Shown piece by piece: positions 34,586 through 46,980 of a DNA stretch of 64,000 bases (position 1 is the stretch's first letter; every line of letters starts with the position of its first letter). The notes under the pieces are model-generated. The model ran no database searches. It saw nothing but the letters and a program-made list of their open reading frames with translations, and was not told the origin of the DNA. The position numbers were made by a program, and so were the translations under genes. This DNA comes from Tetragonia tetragonoides. Lineage: Eukaryota > Streptophyta > Magnoliopsida > Caryophyllales > Aizoaceae. Location: the NCBI GenBank assembly GCA_038025085.1, contig CM076147.1, positions 5,747,501 through 5,811,500 of the forward strand, read 5' to 3'.

Positions 34586-35480
34586 TTAATTGTTAATTGC
34601 ACAATTATTTCATTATATTAACTTATATACACTTTAAAAAAAAATATTCTGATAAAATTATATATGAGAAATACAACTACAAAGTTAGGTGGGAAATGTC
34701 ATCTCATGTCTCTTTCAACATTATGTTTTATAACCACTACAATGACTTAGCATAATCTAAAAAATGTGCAACAATTGGTTAATTATATATAAAAAAAATT
34801 AGTCAACACAACTACAAAAAACAAAGACACGAGTGAGCAACAAAAAAAAAAAAATCTCATTGTCAATAGTCCATCCATTTACTATGTTAGGCCATAACAA
34901 CAAAATTGAGCTGCCGAAAAAAAATATCTCTGAAGTTCAAAATGACGCGTTTTTTTTTTTGATCTGTAGCCAAATGCAAACAATTTTTCTATTTTTTAGG
35001 GTCACTAATTAAATTTTGGTTAAAGATGAAAAATAAGTCATACGCACAACACAACATGTGAGTGTAGCTTCAGGGCATGTGCCAAACGGCCCAAACACAT
35101 ACAAAAAGGGGGGGGGGGGGGGGGGGGAAACAGGTGCTCAAATATATGTTCGAATAAAGTTTTGACTTAATTAAATCTATGACCTTCGTTCCCTATAATT
35201 TTTGATGGAAGTTCCCTATAATTTTTGGCCTCTAACAATTGCACTTCTTTTAGTTTCTTCTGGTTAATTTTTTTTTTTTGGAGAGAGACTTCCTTCTTAT
35301 TACCACATTAGAAGAAATTTGTCATTAGCTATCGATATTTCAGTGACCGGAAGTAAATTAGAAGCTAATGTCGCTAATTAGCTTCTGATATGAAATTAGT
35401 ATTGCAAAACAAACTTAATATAAAGCATGACATGATATCAAACACTGTTTAGTGGGCAATTAGCCGATTACTAATCGATG
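34586..35480. other. AT-rich spacer with poly-G tract
   Basis: No gene seen. A G homopolymer of about 20 nt lies near 35108-35128. The left border of the outer retrotransposon LTR is probably in or right of this stretch but could not be fixed. Confidence 0.4.
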
Positions 35481-35840
35481 ACTATAATCCGTCACTATTG
35501 TGTCTGTTGATGTGCTTGGTACATAGGGGTCACAAGCAACCTATAAGGGCAGCCATACGCACCCTAAAAGGTATTAAAAAGTGTCGAGGACTATCTTGTA
35601 GCAGGCCACTCCCTATTCGAACCCACTCCTCCACCTCCAACATTTCTCGGTCAAAGGCGGACACTTATCAACAGTGACAGTTATTTTTGAATACTTCAAC
35701 AGAAAGCCACACTAACAAGCATAAATTGGAACTTTAAAAGAGCAAAGACCTCTCAAAGACTTCTAATTCGTTTTAACTTTGACTTCTCTTGACAAACTTA
35801 TCTACTGTATTATAAGTCCATTTTATTTTCGTGTGTAACA
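35481..35840 (-). repeat. putative 3' LTR end of the outer Tat element
   Basis: On the minus strand a purine tract (ttagggggcag) is directly followed by tgttacacacg, the layout of a polypurine tract and LTR start. This places the right border of the LTR at 35840. The left border is not determined and the value given is a placeholder. The partner LTR would lie beyond the right end of the window. Confidence 0.35.
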
Positions 35841-35998
35841 ACTGCCCCCTAATACACATATAAACCTTTCAAGTTTATTTTGTATTATTGTACTGTTGAC
35901 GCTTCATTTCCCGCGCTTTGATGGTACAACCGTTTTTGCAAGCGCCTTTTCATTGGTCATGGCTAGTCGTGTTTTTCAGTTAATGAGGACTACCGCAA

Positions 35999-36008
35999 TT
36001 ATAAATAT
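35999..36008 (+). promoter_or_regulatory. TATA box of the outer antisense gene
   Basis: ttataaatat lies about 110 bp before the ATG at 36115 and is followed by a CT-rich leader. It lies just inside the polypurine tract of the host element and points opposite to it. Confidence 0.6.
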
Positions 36009-36114
36009 CCCCTCTAACTCCATCGTCTCTCATCACTTTCTCTCTCTTCACTTCAAACCCCAATTCCAAAAAACTATTCACCTTCAATCTTTCCCTTTTC
36101 TTCTTCGTCCTCTA

Positions 36115-39100
36115 ATGGCCAATTCTGAACCTTTCCTCGATTTGAAGGACATTAGTAATCTTAAGGGGGCTGAAGATGCTACTAATCGTTACAAAATAAT
36201 CAAGGATCATCCTGATTCATATCGTCCCTCGAGGCTTCAACATCGAAACGTCGTGGTTCTATCTCCTCCCGAGCCTCCTTTTTCTTCAAGTGGGCTTCCT
36301 GGCTTCTCGTTGGGGCCTAATTTTGATTCGAAAGATTTCCTGAAAGAAGATGAAGCTTTTCTTTCCCGATTCGATCAGGTTTTTCCTAATTTTCAGTGTT
36401 ATCGTTCTTTATTGTTCTCGGGTAACGCTTTCGAACACGTTTTCTTACATTCTGGGAACAAACCTCTTCATGATTGGGTAAATGATGTTAAGGATAGTTT
36501 TCCACGAAAATGGTTTGATCGTTTTAGTGATTTCCACAGTCGCTGGAAAGCCAACCAAATTTGTGATTTTATTCGTTTGGCTCTTTTCAAAACCATTCCA
36601 TTCGAAGCTAATGTTTCTCTTTCTATTTTGCTATCATGTAATCCTACTATTAACTGTTTTATTTTGGGTAGTGGTATTCAAACCGTCACTCTTGAGGATA
36701 TAGCATTTTTTACTGGTTTGAACCCTGATGCCTCATCTATAGAGCTTAGCTATATTCATTATTCACCTGCTGTCGAAGAGGAGTATTTGAGACCCGCTTC
36801 TCCTTTATTGGGTCAGAAACAATCCTGGAGTGCAATGAATACCCTTTTGTTTCACCCTGGCCCTGTTATAAAGGAAGAAGTTGTCCTTTTCTTAGTTTAT
36901 GTCTTTAGTCGGTTATGTATGGGAAAATCTTGTAACATAAGTCGTACCTTCCTCCATTTAGCAGCCAATGTGGCCTCAATAAAAGGTAATATTCCTTTGG
37001 CCCTTTTTCTTCTGGCTCAGCTATATCGAGGGCTGAGTCGAATGGTCATTGATACTTCTCGAATATATAGGCAGACTTGCCCCTTGTGGATATTAACTGT
37101 TTGGGCACATGTATATTACCCTCATTTAGTCCATACTTTATCTGCAAATGAGTATATGAGCTACAGCTTCGAAAGGAAACAGATAAATATCTGGGTTCCC
37201 TTATTAACTGTAATAGATCTACTCGAGATGAGTGAGGCTGTGTTGCAGAGGCTGTTTTTAACAAGTGTGCCCCTTCTAACGGTAGTGATTTTTCTCGAGT
37301 ACTGCTTGAATTTCTTTCAAGACCTCCTTCCTTCAATTGGCACCCTGCTCATGATTTGGGGATTGTCCCTGGAGTAGCTGACCCCGTTCGAATAGCTGCT
37401 CCTTCATGGTTATCTTCTTTTAACCCTTTCCTTATCTCTGATGACCGAGGTGAATCCTTCTGGAATTCTATATTATGTGCTCGTGACCTCCTTTTTATTG
37501 ATTCCCACGAAATGGGTGTAGAGGTCTATAACCCCCAGCTTGTTGCCAGACAGTTTGGTCTGATGCAAACTTGTGTTATTCCTTTTATCGAGACTCTCAA
37601 CCGCCCCTGGTCTTCGAGGGTCAATTTACTGGGTCATGAAGTTAGCCGGAAAAGGGCGGAGGCTGGTCGTCACGAACAATATCTTTGGACTCAATGTACT
37701 CTCTCTACCTATAGAAGTAAGAGGAAGATTCTTCCTTGGGTGAAAGTTGCTCGTGCTGAGCCTGGATATTTTCGATGGTGAAACCGGTTTGCTTCTATTT
37801 ATCTTCACCCTGATTCCCTTCGACCACGAATCGAAGCTATTTTAGGAGTTCTTTATCCTACGCCTGCTGCGAAGACTGCTGTCCTAGCTCCTTTTCGAGC
37901 TCTTGCTTCTCCTCTTTTCCTCCTTGAGGTATTTCTTCTCTTCTGATAAGTTTATTTTCATCATTTCTTCTTTTGCCTTTTATAACTTATTTTGTTTTGG
38001 TTATAGCCTATTCCAGAGGCATTTTCTGATGAGGAGCTAGTAAATGAGGATGCTGTCAATGTGCCTCCTCTCGTCGTTGCACCTATTAGCATGGTTCCTC
38101 CCTTGTCTGTGCCTTCTTCCTCGTCTGGCTTGAAGTCACCCAAGGATCTTCCTTCCTCGAGTCGAAGAGGATCATCTGTTGTACCCTCAGACCCCATCGG
38201 TGAGTCTGGTTATTCTTCTTCTGATGAACCTCTTATCATCAGATGTCGTCGAAACAGAGGTATTTTCTTATCCTTATTTTATGTCTTCATGGAAGTTTAT
38301 AAACATACCCCTTACTAATCCCATTTATATGTATGTAGAGGGTCTTACCTCTTCGTCTCCTTTATCTGTGGTGGAACCTATCTCTCAGGCTCTAGTAATC
38401 CACTCATCTGGTACAAACTTCATTCTGTTTCTAATACCCTTTCGATTTGCTATTTATTATAACTGACCTTCTTTCTTGTAAATAGAGCCTGTGGTTGAGG
38501 ATTCGTCTCCTTCAATTCCATCAGGACATATTTCTCCTGATCATGCTCCTATCACTCATTCACCTTCGAGTATGAATTCTTACTTCTTTTCTTTTGCTTA
38601 TCTTTATTTTCTAAAATAACTAAGTTATTTTCCCTTTTTAGGTAGGATGGAAATAGCTATTTCATCTGAATCTGATGATATTGGGGCAAATAACTCTAGG
38701 TTAGAGGATCCAGCTTTGTCCTCTCCTAGCCCTTCCCTTGATCAACAACCAGACTTGGTTGTTCAACCATCACAAACCGAAATAGTGGTTGTGCCTCAAA
38801 CTGAGACAGTGGTCGTCACGGGTTAGAATTCTTTTCATTCTAAACTTTTATTCATTCATGAACTCTTGCTCATTTGTGACTTTTAATTCATAATTTCTTT
38901 TATAGGTATCCCAACGTCTACTTCATCCTCTATTGTAAACATGCCTTCGAAGGCTGAGGGTTTTCACTTAGTGGACGCCCTATCATCTGATGTTACTCGT
39001 GTCGAGACTGCTGTTGAGCTTTAAGATTTCTTTGTTAGTGTCCAATCCCTTTTCCCTGAATGGATTAGGGGTTTGATTCTTAACAATGTGGAGGTTCTAG

Positions 39101-39459
39101 TCCAGTTCATTCGTGCTGCTCACGATGCATCTATATCAGACACTGCTTTAAAGGTGTTGTCTACTCAACTCGAGGAATCTCATACACTACTTCAACAAGA
39201 GGCAGGGATTTATTAGACTTTATCTACCAAATTATCTGATATTGACCAACAATTGCAACTCCTTCAGGCTCGAAGGAGTCATCTTTTGGAACGAGTGCCC
39301 TCATTACGATCTGCCTTTACAGATGAAGAGACCTGTTTGACAGCTATAGCAAAAACGATTAAAGACCGTATAGATAGAGTGTCTCTTCTTAAATTTTTGC
39401 AAACTACAGTTAGGGCTATTTTGAGTTCCCTTAGGCAATGTTTAAACGCTTTCGTGTAG
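36115..39459 (+). pseudogene. Antisense plant-mobile-domain (PMD) gene of the outer Tat element
   Basis: PMD proteins are plant 'aminotransferase-like' domain proteins; some are host silencing factors, and many are carried by transposons. Exon 1 starts ATG at 36115 (MANSEPFLDLKDISNLK) and holds the PMD region (FHSRWKANQICDFIRLALFK; CNPTINCFILGSGIQTVTLE; LEDIAFFTGLNPD; LLFHPGPVIKEEVVLF). A frame shift near 37250 moves homology to the frame of NWHPAHDLGIVPGVADPVRI, and a TGA occurs at 37779. Acceptor and donor sites then define small Pro/Ser-rich exons (about 38007-38258, 38338-38410, 38486-38575, 38641-38820). A last exon, about 38906-39459, encodes a coiled-coil-like tail (LQLLQARRSHLLERVPSL) with two in-frame stops. 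The gene is spliced on the strand opposite to the retroelement RNA. Exon borders after exon 1 are estimates. Confidence 0.7.
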
Positions 39460-39573
39460 TATTTATTTCGTTAATATGAACACGTGCTTTTATTTGACTT
39501 TTGACCATTTCGTTTTCTGCATTATCTTCGTCATTTTCTGTGTTTTTCTTTGTTTATATCGCCCTTTTCTCCT

Positions 39574-39584
39574 ATAAATAGGCC
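39574..39584 (+). promoter_or_regulatory. TATA box of a second, decayed antisense gene
   Basis: cctataaatag, followed by a CT-rich leader (ttcgtctccatctctctcttcc), is laid out exactly as before the second antisense gene of the inner element. No intact reading frame follows (39640-40000), so the gene behind it seems lost. Confidence 0.5.
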
Positions 39585-40386
39585 ATTCCACGATCGTTCA
39601 CTCTCACTTCTTTCGTCTCCATCTCTCTCTTCCTCCCTCCTCATTCGATTATGTTTTTCTGAGAGGTTGAGTGATATGGTTCTTGATTCGTAAAGTGAAT
39701 GTTCTCATGTCATCAAGATTTTATAGGCACCATGTCGAATATACCCTATCTTCTCCTTAATCGTCTCATCCTATCCTTCGATTTTTCCTTTTTTCATAAA
39801 CCTTTGGAGCAGATATTAACTAGATTCGTTTCGTATATGATCACCATATTAAGTCATTTCACTTGGTCCTCATCAAGATAAAATTTATTATAATCCCTTT
39901 CGTTATGGTGTTAATATTCCCTACTTACATATATAATCACCCATATTAACATATGCCATTCGTGCTTTGTCAGGGCGAGTAGGGTTATATTTTTTTCTTT
40001 TCGTTTTTTCTTCTTGTCAATTGCCTGTCAAATACACCCTTCAAATGTAGGTGTATTCTTCCTTGGCATTCCTGACGATCAGGCCAAATATTCATTTTTC
40101 AGCACTTATCTTCAAGATGTCTTTTCGAGTACCAACACACCTTGCTGGGGTCTTCAGCGCAAAGTTCTTGTAATAAATCAATTAGTTTGAATTATTCGCT
40201 TATTCTAGCTTTCGTTTATCTCTTCCCAAAGTTGTGAAAATCTATTGTAAATGTTATCTTTATATATATCCCAAGTCGAAGGAAAATATTTCTTTAGATA
40301 TTTGCCATTTATTGCTCGTCCAAATTGCTTTCCATTTGTATATAGCAATTTATATGCATTTTCTGGTTCAACACTTTCGATGATGA

Positions 40387-41660
40387 ATGGTCCTTCCCAA
40401 TTTGGAGACCATTTTCCATAGAACTTGTCTTTTTGTTCTTCAGGCAGTATTGTTTTCTATACCAATTCGTCTTTGGAAAACTGCCTCTTTTTTACTTTTC
40501 GATTATAGTATTTTTCTGTTTGTTTCTTTAGCTTATGAATATTTTGTAATGCTTCGATTTGTAGAAACTCTTGATCCAATTGCTCAATATTCATAGCCTC
40601 TTCATACTCTTGTGAAGATAGATTTATTTGTTTAAGTATCCTTTCAGACTTAATATTTATTTCGACAGGTATAACTGCCTCATGTCCAAATACTAATTGA
40701 AATGGAGTTACTTGTATGCTTTCTCTAGGACTAGTTCGATAAGCCCTAAAGTTTCTAAAAGCAAGTCATGCCACTTTCGAGGATTGTCTTTTATCATTTT
40801 AGCAATTCCTCTTTTTGTGGTCTTATTAGTTGATTCGGCTTGTCCATTCGCTTGGGCATAATAAGGGGTAGAGTTTGTTAATATTACAGACAATCTTCCT
40901 AGAAAAGATTTTATTTCATCATTGTTAAATACTTTGGCCTAATCCACTGTGATAGTTTCAGGGATTCCAAATCTATTGCCTGATGTTATGTTTACAAATG
41001 GTTTGGCTTTTGTGAAATAATCAGTGGCTACTAAAACATATTTATGTTGTTTGGATGAAGCAGACCTAATTTCGCCAGTAATATCCATCGCCCATCCTCG
41101 AAATGGCCAAGACTTTATTATACTGTGGAGTTTAGCTGCTGCAACTCGTTGAATACCACCATGTTTTTGGAAAGGTCTACACCCTTTTGCATATTGTATG
41201 CAATCTCGAGTGACTGTTGGCCAATAATATCCATATTAGTCTACCAACCGTCTCATTTTCTGCCCTATTTGATGGGCTCCACATATGCCTTCATGTATTT
41301 CTCCCATGACTAGCAAAGCATCATCTACATCTAGGCATTTCAGTAATAAGCCACTAGCATCTTTTAGAAATAGTTGTTCCCCATCATATATATATCGATG
41401 TGCTATTCGTTTCAGCTTATTAGAGTATTTCATTTTCGATGGCTCCTGAAGATATTCAATTATCTCTTCTCTCAAATCATTCCCTTTTGTCATAATATCG
41501 ATTTTGTTAATTTCCATAGTTATTCTTTCTTCGAATGGTATAAGCTCTTTAGCTTTTATTGTAATATTTTCGTGGAAATAACTCCAAGGGATTTTATATC
41601 CTAATGCTAATGGAGCTAGCACGTTGGCTATTTCGTTTTCTATTCGAGGGATATAGTATA
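40387..41660 (-). pseudogene. Integrase region of the outer Tat element
   Basis: From 41622 on the minus strand: C-terminal end of the extra RNase H (NVLAPLALGYKIP), linker, zinc-binding region (EIHEGICGAHQIGQKMRRLV, next Tyr-Trp block around 41230), and core domain (MDITGEI near 41080; YAQANGQAESTNKTTKRG at about 40820). Stops at 41234, 40937 and 40708 interrupt it. In the intact families it catalyses insertion of the cDNA. Its upstream half is separated by the 21.8 kb inner element. Confidence 0.8.
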
Positions 41661-41975
41661 TGTAGACGCCAAAAAAGCGCCTTCAGATTTCTCTGCAAAA
41701 GCCGGATGATGAAAGGAGTAATTTATAAACTTAAACGCCATTTTTGCTTTAATAGTTAAGATAAGGTCTCAGGTTTTTTCTCTAAACACTCCTTTATTCC
41801 AATCCCATTCAAAAGCCCCGTTCAAGAGCTTTCCAACGACACCTCTCATGCCTCTTTCCAACTCCCGGTCGTCAAGTTGCGATTTAGGGGTAGAACCGTC
41901 TTTTACCGTCCAAGGGTAAAACGGTCTTTTCATATTTTTCGGAATACGAAAATTCCAACGGATTATAAAAATAGA

Positions 41976-42065
41976 CTGGATGTCGTCATTATGACGACAT
42001 CCAGCTGGCAGCTGACAGCGCCGTCAGCGGCCCTGGGATAAAACCCAGGGCCGCTAGCGGCGCTG
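41976..42065. other. double hairpin in the LTR promoter region
   Basis: Hairpin 1 (41976-42004) has a perfect 12-bp stem of ctggatgtcgtc around a short loop. Hairpin 2 (42016-42065) pairs cagcgccgtcagcggccctg with its inverse across a ataaaa-centred loop, with about 2 mismatches in 22. It lies about 90 bp upstream of the TATA box. The 3' LTR has the same pair at 62468-62495 and 62507-62556. Confidence 0.85.
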
Positions 42066-42149
42066 ACACAGCCTCTGGCCCGACTCTTTTTTCAAGCCCA
42101 ATTCAATTTTTGGCTCCTTTTCAGCCGTCCAGCCCTACTTCCCCACGCC

Positions 42150-42158
42150 TATAAATAT
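42150..42158 (+). promoter_or_regulatory. LTR TATA box (5' LTR)
   Basis: tataaatat, conserved in the 3' LTR at 62641-62649, expected to drive the genomic transcript. Confidence 0.65.
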
Positions 42159-42994
42159 GACCCTCCTCCCACAGTTCAAAACACACAGTCTACAGTTGAC
42201 ACCCTCTATTCTTAGTAGTATTGACTCTGAGCTTCTCCCTCTTTCTTCCACAAACAATTCTATTCTATTCTCGGGAGTATTGACACCGAGCTTCCCCCTC
42301 CTTCCAAACTTGAGATCTTGTCTTTACTATTTTTGTCAAATATAGCCTACAGTTCAGGTACTAACTCCTGAGGGCTCAAATCAAAATAATTGCTTAATTG
42401 TTTATTTTTCTAGTAGTCATAGTGTAGATATCATGCTAAGTAACGTCTATTATTGCTTCCTAAATATTGTCTTTCCAAATATGTCTAGTCGTCGTAATGC
42501 TCAATTTGCCAATCGAATGCATATCTAAACAAGGGTTAAAAATAAATGTTGTGATGCTTGTGATGAACCAATTAATAATAGTCTAAGTCTAGGTTGTTAA
42601 TCCAGTTTGTGTGGGAATCATGTCTTTAAATTATTAAGCAAACTTGAGATAGTAGAGGCCGTCATAAACGGGCGAGTTTGGTGCCTAACACCTTCCCACC
42701 TCGTACCTTCGCCCCCGAACCCTTTATTCTTGGGTACTCATATGTTCTATATGAGCGGGAGTCTTTCTAAAAACATGATCAGTTCACTTATCGCGGTATT
42801 GGGTTGTCCCTTCGGTTTGTCCATTTGATAGAACGCCGATAGCAGATTTGTGACCTCTTTCATGGTTTTTATTCAATTCAAGTCTTTACAAAAGCTTTTC
42901 TAACTCGATGGTCCCTTAAACTTATCTAAACCCCAACTTACAAATTTTCTATAAGGACGCACTCCGTGGCCGTAGAAATCCCGGGTCCTTACAG

Positions 42995-43011
42995 TGGCGA
43001 CTTCACTGGGG
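42995..43011 (+). other. primer-binding site
   Basis: tggcgacttcactgggg begins 1 nt after the LTR end; the tgg start pairs with a tRNA CCA end. The matching tRNA species was not identified. Confidence 0.75.
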
Positions 43012-43735
43012 ATTTATATAAAAGGGTGAGACTCGAAAGTCAGGTTTGCTTAATTGTTTAATAACATGTTCCATATTTTTGCATCATTTGCATCATTTGC
43101 ATGTGCTTTAGCACAATCTTTTGACCCTTATCAACCCTCGAGTAAGTTTGTATCGCAACTCGTAGACGACCCGTATATGTAAAGGAAGTACAGTTGTCCT
43201 ATCGTGCAAATCAACGCTTCCTCACCCATGACTCATCAATCCTTGTTGATGAAAAGAATTACAATTGATGTGTCGACCATTCGCCGAACGGAAATTGTAA
43301 TTTGTTGTGGTAACCTCACAGGAGCCAAAAGCCTGTAGCCTACATTCGTGCATCCGCTTGCTTGTTGTGCATGTGTCGTTGTAATGTCCATCTGATCACA
43401 TGTTTGCCTGTAATTATGTCGTTGTAATACTTGCCTGAATGCATGAATATCGTGATTATGTGCCAACATGTACTTACGTGCTAGGAGTCTTTTCTTTTAT
43501 TTTTAGCTAGTTCCTAATGCCCGAACATGGTGCGAGAATTCAATTCAATGAACACCCGTCATTTTCCCGATGATATATTCTAAAAAGTCATGAACAATTT
43601 TCTAGGATCTTTTAGCAAAAAAAAAAAGAGTCAGTCTCCCAATTTTCCCTCTCCCTTTTTTCTATTTCATTATTTTCTTTTTCTTTTGATGTAATTCAGA
43701 TTCGGTCAAAAAAAAAGAAAATCGAAAACCAAAAA

Positions 43736-43915
43736 AAAAACCGGCAAAAACAAAAAAAATGCCGTCAAAAAAAAATCAAAATTGAAAACAAAATCAAAAT
43801 AAAAAAAAGACCGAAATTCTTTTTTTCTTAAACCGGCAAAAACAAAAAAAATGCCGTCGAAAAAAAATCAAAATTGAAAACAAAATCAAAATAAAAAAAA
43901 AGACCGAAATTCTAT
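43736..43915. repeat. tandem duplication of an A-rich ~92-bp unit in the leader
   Basis: Two copies of a unit containing ccggcaaaaac, atgccgtc and agaccgaaattct lie in the untranslated leader before gag. Non-coding. Confidence 0.7.
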
Positions 43916-44173
43916 TTTTTTTTTGTTTTATCCCATTTTTTATTTTCTTTGAGTCTAGAAAAATAAAAAAAAATAGGATAGTCAGTCTTTTTCTATTTTT
44001 CTTATTTTCGTTCATTGACTTTATTTTCCTTTGATATTAGGGAAATATCTGGGCATTTAGGCTTAAGGATCTTTTTTCTAGGACAATGTGTTTTTTATAT
44101 GTGGATCAACATTATTTTAGACGAGAGTCTCGTGGTCTTTTTGGCTCTAAATGGTCATCTACTCGTTCAGATC

Positions 44174-45160
44174 ATGCCAGGGTCCAACAAGCGTTCCTCA
44201 GCTGAAGATACACAAGAGGGATCTCTCCTCAGGCCAAGATCGGAAATGGGCCAGAATGCCAAGAAGATCAAGGCTCATTTTGTAACAACTGCTTATCCGG
44301 CCCGCGAAGCTTCAAAAGAATCGATACTGGATACTCAAGATGAATCCCTTGACTTAGGGGAACAATTGGACCAATTGCTCTGAGAGGCGAAGATTCAAGT
44401 GGGCCTTGATCCTGATGAAATCCCTAGACTTGTTGAGTACAGAAGCGCGGGCAAGCCAATCCAAGCCCTTATTGAAGCGCAAGACGATATTGACTACCTA
44501 TCTCAGTATACAGTCGTCTATCACTCAGAGATCAAGAGGCTGCAGAAGACGGTTGCTGGGTTAGAACAAAGAATTAAGCCTCTAGAAGGGGATAAGATCA
44601 TTCTTAATCAGGGCCAACCCCGTTGGCCTCAAGAACACATTTTCTAGCAAATGAGGGCATATGGCTACATGCATTTAGTGGGACCAACCTATGAACTCAT
44701 CCCAGAAAACGGGAACCCAAGTGTTTATTGCGAATACTGCCGAGCCTGCGGACATCACACCAATGACTGCAAGAATCTGAGGGACAAAATCCGAGCTTTC
44801 ATTAATGAAGGGACTATGTGGCCCGCGCATCATTGGTTATCCAAGGAAAGATCGAGTATTCGTACCCGTAAGTTCATGCCACTGGCGGTACCTGTTCATG
44901 ATGTTATGACAGCTTTACTTCATCGCGGAGATCTACAATTCCTAGGACCCTACGAAGAAATTTTGCCAGAAGGAGGAGACCCTTTTCTTTATTGCAGATA
45001 TCATAGATGCTTCGGTCACCTCACTGACCAATGCTCTCGCTTAAAGTGTGACATCCAAATGATCGTTAACTTCGGAGCCGTCTCTCCTCCGAAATCCCAC
45101 ATATTCAAGTTCACAGTGCATGTTCATGAGCCGCTGGAAAACCCACACAAGTTGGCATAG
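44174..45160 (+). pseudogene. gag of the inner Tat-like element
   Basis: One frame from ATG 44174 (MPGSNKRSSAEDTQ) to the stop at 45158, interrupted by TGA at 44381 and TAG at 44645, with the frame retained. The C-terminal half has two Cys/His clusters (CEYCRACGHHTNDC and YCRYHRCFGHLTDQCSRL), zinc-knuckle-like repeats linking the PR-proximal gag region. It is short for Tat gag and lacks an obvious capsid core, so parts are probably deleted. CGA-to-TGA and CAG-to-TAG explain both stops. Confidence 0.7.
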
Positions 45161-45640
45161 GGATTGACCCAAAACGGGTTAACTTGCTTTTCTTCCGAAA
45201 TTCCCATGAAGCTTTACCTCATCCATTTGAAAGATGATGTACAGGAAAGAAGAAGATGATACCTATAGAGCCTGAAATTAGTTGGTTACCCGCAAGAGTT
45301 AGAGGAATCGAGTTTGAGTCCCCAAGTTTTGTCGAGTTAGGATCTTAGCTAAGTCTTTAGGTTGAGTTTGGAACAGGGGGTGTTCCCCTTTTACTTTTCT
45401 TTCTAAGTCTAGTTTCTTTTCGACGGGAATTAGAGACCCTCTTCTCTAAAGTCATGTGTGCTTATCTCTTTTTGCAAATCAATAAAAATTCCTCTTGCTC
45501 ATTTCTTTCTTTGTTTGGCTATTGATAAATCCAATGAGCACAAAAGTTGCACAAATCATTAATCAATTTAAGCAATGTAAGTAAACTTCGCAAAACAAGA
45601 ATATAGATTATCTATTTTTACAGGAATTTGAGTAGCTGAA
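45161..45640. other. deletion junction replacing protease, RT and RNase H
   Basis: Only about 0.5 kb separates gag from integrase sequence, whereas several kb of protease, reverse transcriptase and two RNase H domains are expected. Nothing resembling them was found. The element depends on helpers if it ever moved in this form. Confidence 0.65.
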
Positions 45641-45649
45641 CTCCCTTAA

Positions 45650-46980
45650 CAATGCCACTCTACAAGAAGAAGCGAGCCAGCCTTTTGCAACAACCTCGAC
45701 ACAGAAATTACCCTGGCTCCAATTGAAGAGGATCCTTGGTATCAAGACGTCTTCAACTACATCACCAAAGGAATATACCCTCAGGACGCACCACTAAGAG
45801 CTCAACGGGCCATCCGTCTCTTAGCGGCGCAATACATAGAATACAAGGGGGTTCTGTACAAAAAGTCTCACAATAGGGTCAACCTCATATGCGTGAATTT
45901 CGAAGAAGCCGCAGATATTAGGACGAAGTACACAATGGTGTGTGCGGACCACACATGAATGGTCGAATGCTCTCTAGAAAGGTCCTACGACTGGAATACT
46001 ATTGGACCACTATGGCAAGAGATTGTTACGACTATGTCAAGAAGTGCAAGAAATGACAGATATATGCCAACCTGCAGCATATGCCACCCTCAATGCTCCA
46101 CAACTTCACATCCCCTTGGCCGTTTTTCGCATGGGGAATAGATATCATTGGTAAGATCACCCCAAAAGGTTCGGGAGGACATGAGTACATCCTAGTAGCC
46201 ATAGACTATTTTACCAAATGGGTTGAAGCCCAATCCTATGTCGTCCTTACCTCCAAGCAAGTGTCCAAATTCATAAGGAACAACATCATTTGCCGATATG
46301 GCGTTCCGCATGAGATTATCAGTGACCATGGATCCCATTTCAAAGCCGAGACAGCCACCCTCCTCAAAAACTACAAAATCTAGCACCACAAATCATCCCC
46401 TTACCGTTCCCAAACCAATGGCGCAGTAGAAGCCGCCAACAAAAATCTCAAGACTATCATTGAAAAGATGATAGAAAACTACAAAGATTGGCCCGTAAAA
46501 CTCTCATTTGCCCTTTGGGGGTATAGGACATCCATAAGATCCTCTACGGGAGCAGCACCTTATTCCCTAGTCTACGGAATGGAAGCGGTTCTACCCATAG
46601 AAGTCCAACTACCCTCCATGCGCATAGCCTTAGAGGGAGAAATTCCCGAAACCCAATGGTTACAAGCCCGCTATGAAGAACTCATGCTCACAGATGAAAG
46701 ATGCCTACGGGCCCTAGACCATTCCCACATGTACGAGCAACGCATGGCAAGAGCATTCAACAAAACGGTCTGACCTCGGAATTTAAAGGAAGTGGACTTA
46801 GTTTGGAAAGAATTACGTGCCCCAGTTACCGACCCTAGAGGCAAATTTTGACCAAACTGGTCCGGTCCGTTCATCATCAAAGACATTCTATCAGGAGGCG
46901 CGGTCAGACTCATGGACATGACGGCATCGAGTTCAGTCAGCTCACCAATATGGACCAACTGAAGAAGTGCTACGTGTAAA
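45650..46980 (+). pseudogene. Integrase of the inner Tat-like element
   Basis: The N-terminal linker and zinc-binding region (EEDPWYQDVFNYITKG..., 45720-45960) is frame-disrupted. The core is at 46081-46470: catalytic Asp in GIDIIGKITPKG, second Asp in ISDHGSHFKAE, and Glu in GAVEAANKNLK. The C-terminal GPF module follows (NWSGPFIIKDI, about 46855). Stops: TAG at 46381, TGA at 46771 and TGA near 46848, all of transition type. Confidence 0.82.

Larger units (their letters stand above)
35841..41660 (-). mobile_element. Outer Tat-lineage Ty3/gypsy element, left (3') part
   Basis: Minus-strand gypsy polyprotein pieces end here: integrase zinc-binding and core regions lie at about 40387-41640. 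Between the integrase and the 3' LTR the element carries a plus-strand (antisense) plant-mobile-domain gene, as known for extra ORFs of Tat-lineage elements. Its remaining part resumes at 63486 after the inner insertion. The polyprotein has many stops, so it is not active. Confidence 0.8.
41661..42993 (+). repeat. 5' LTR of the inner Tat-like element
   Basis: Begins tgtagacgcc and ends gggtccttaca. It contains two strong hairpins (41976-42004 and 42016-42065) and a TATA box (tataaatat, 42150-42158). It is followed immediately by the primer-binding site. Confidence 0.93.

Noticed and set aside
35896..36114. Upstream extension of the PMD gene frame (including ATG at 35959)
   Set aside because: The TATA box at about 36000 lies downstream of it, so the ATG at 36115 (MANSEPF) is the better start.
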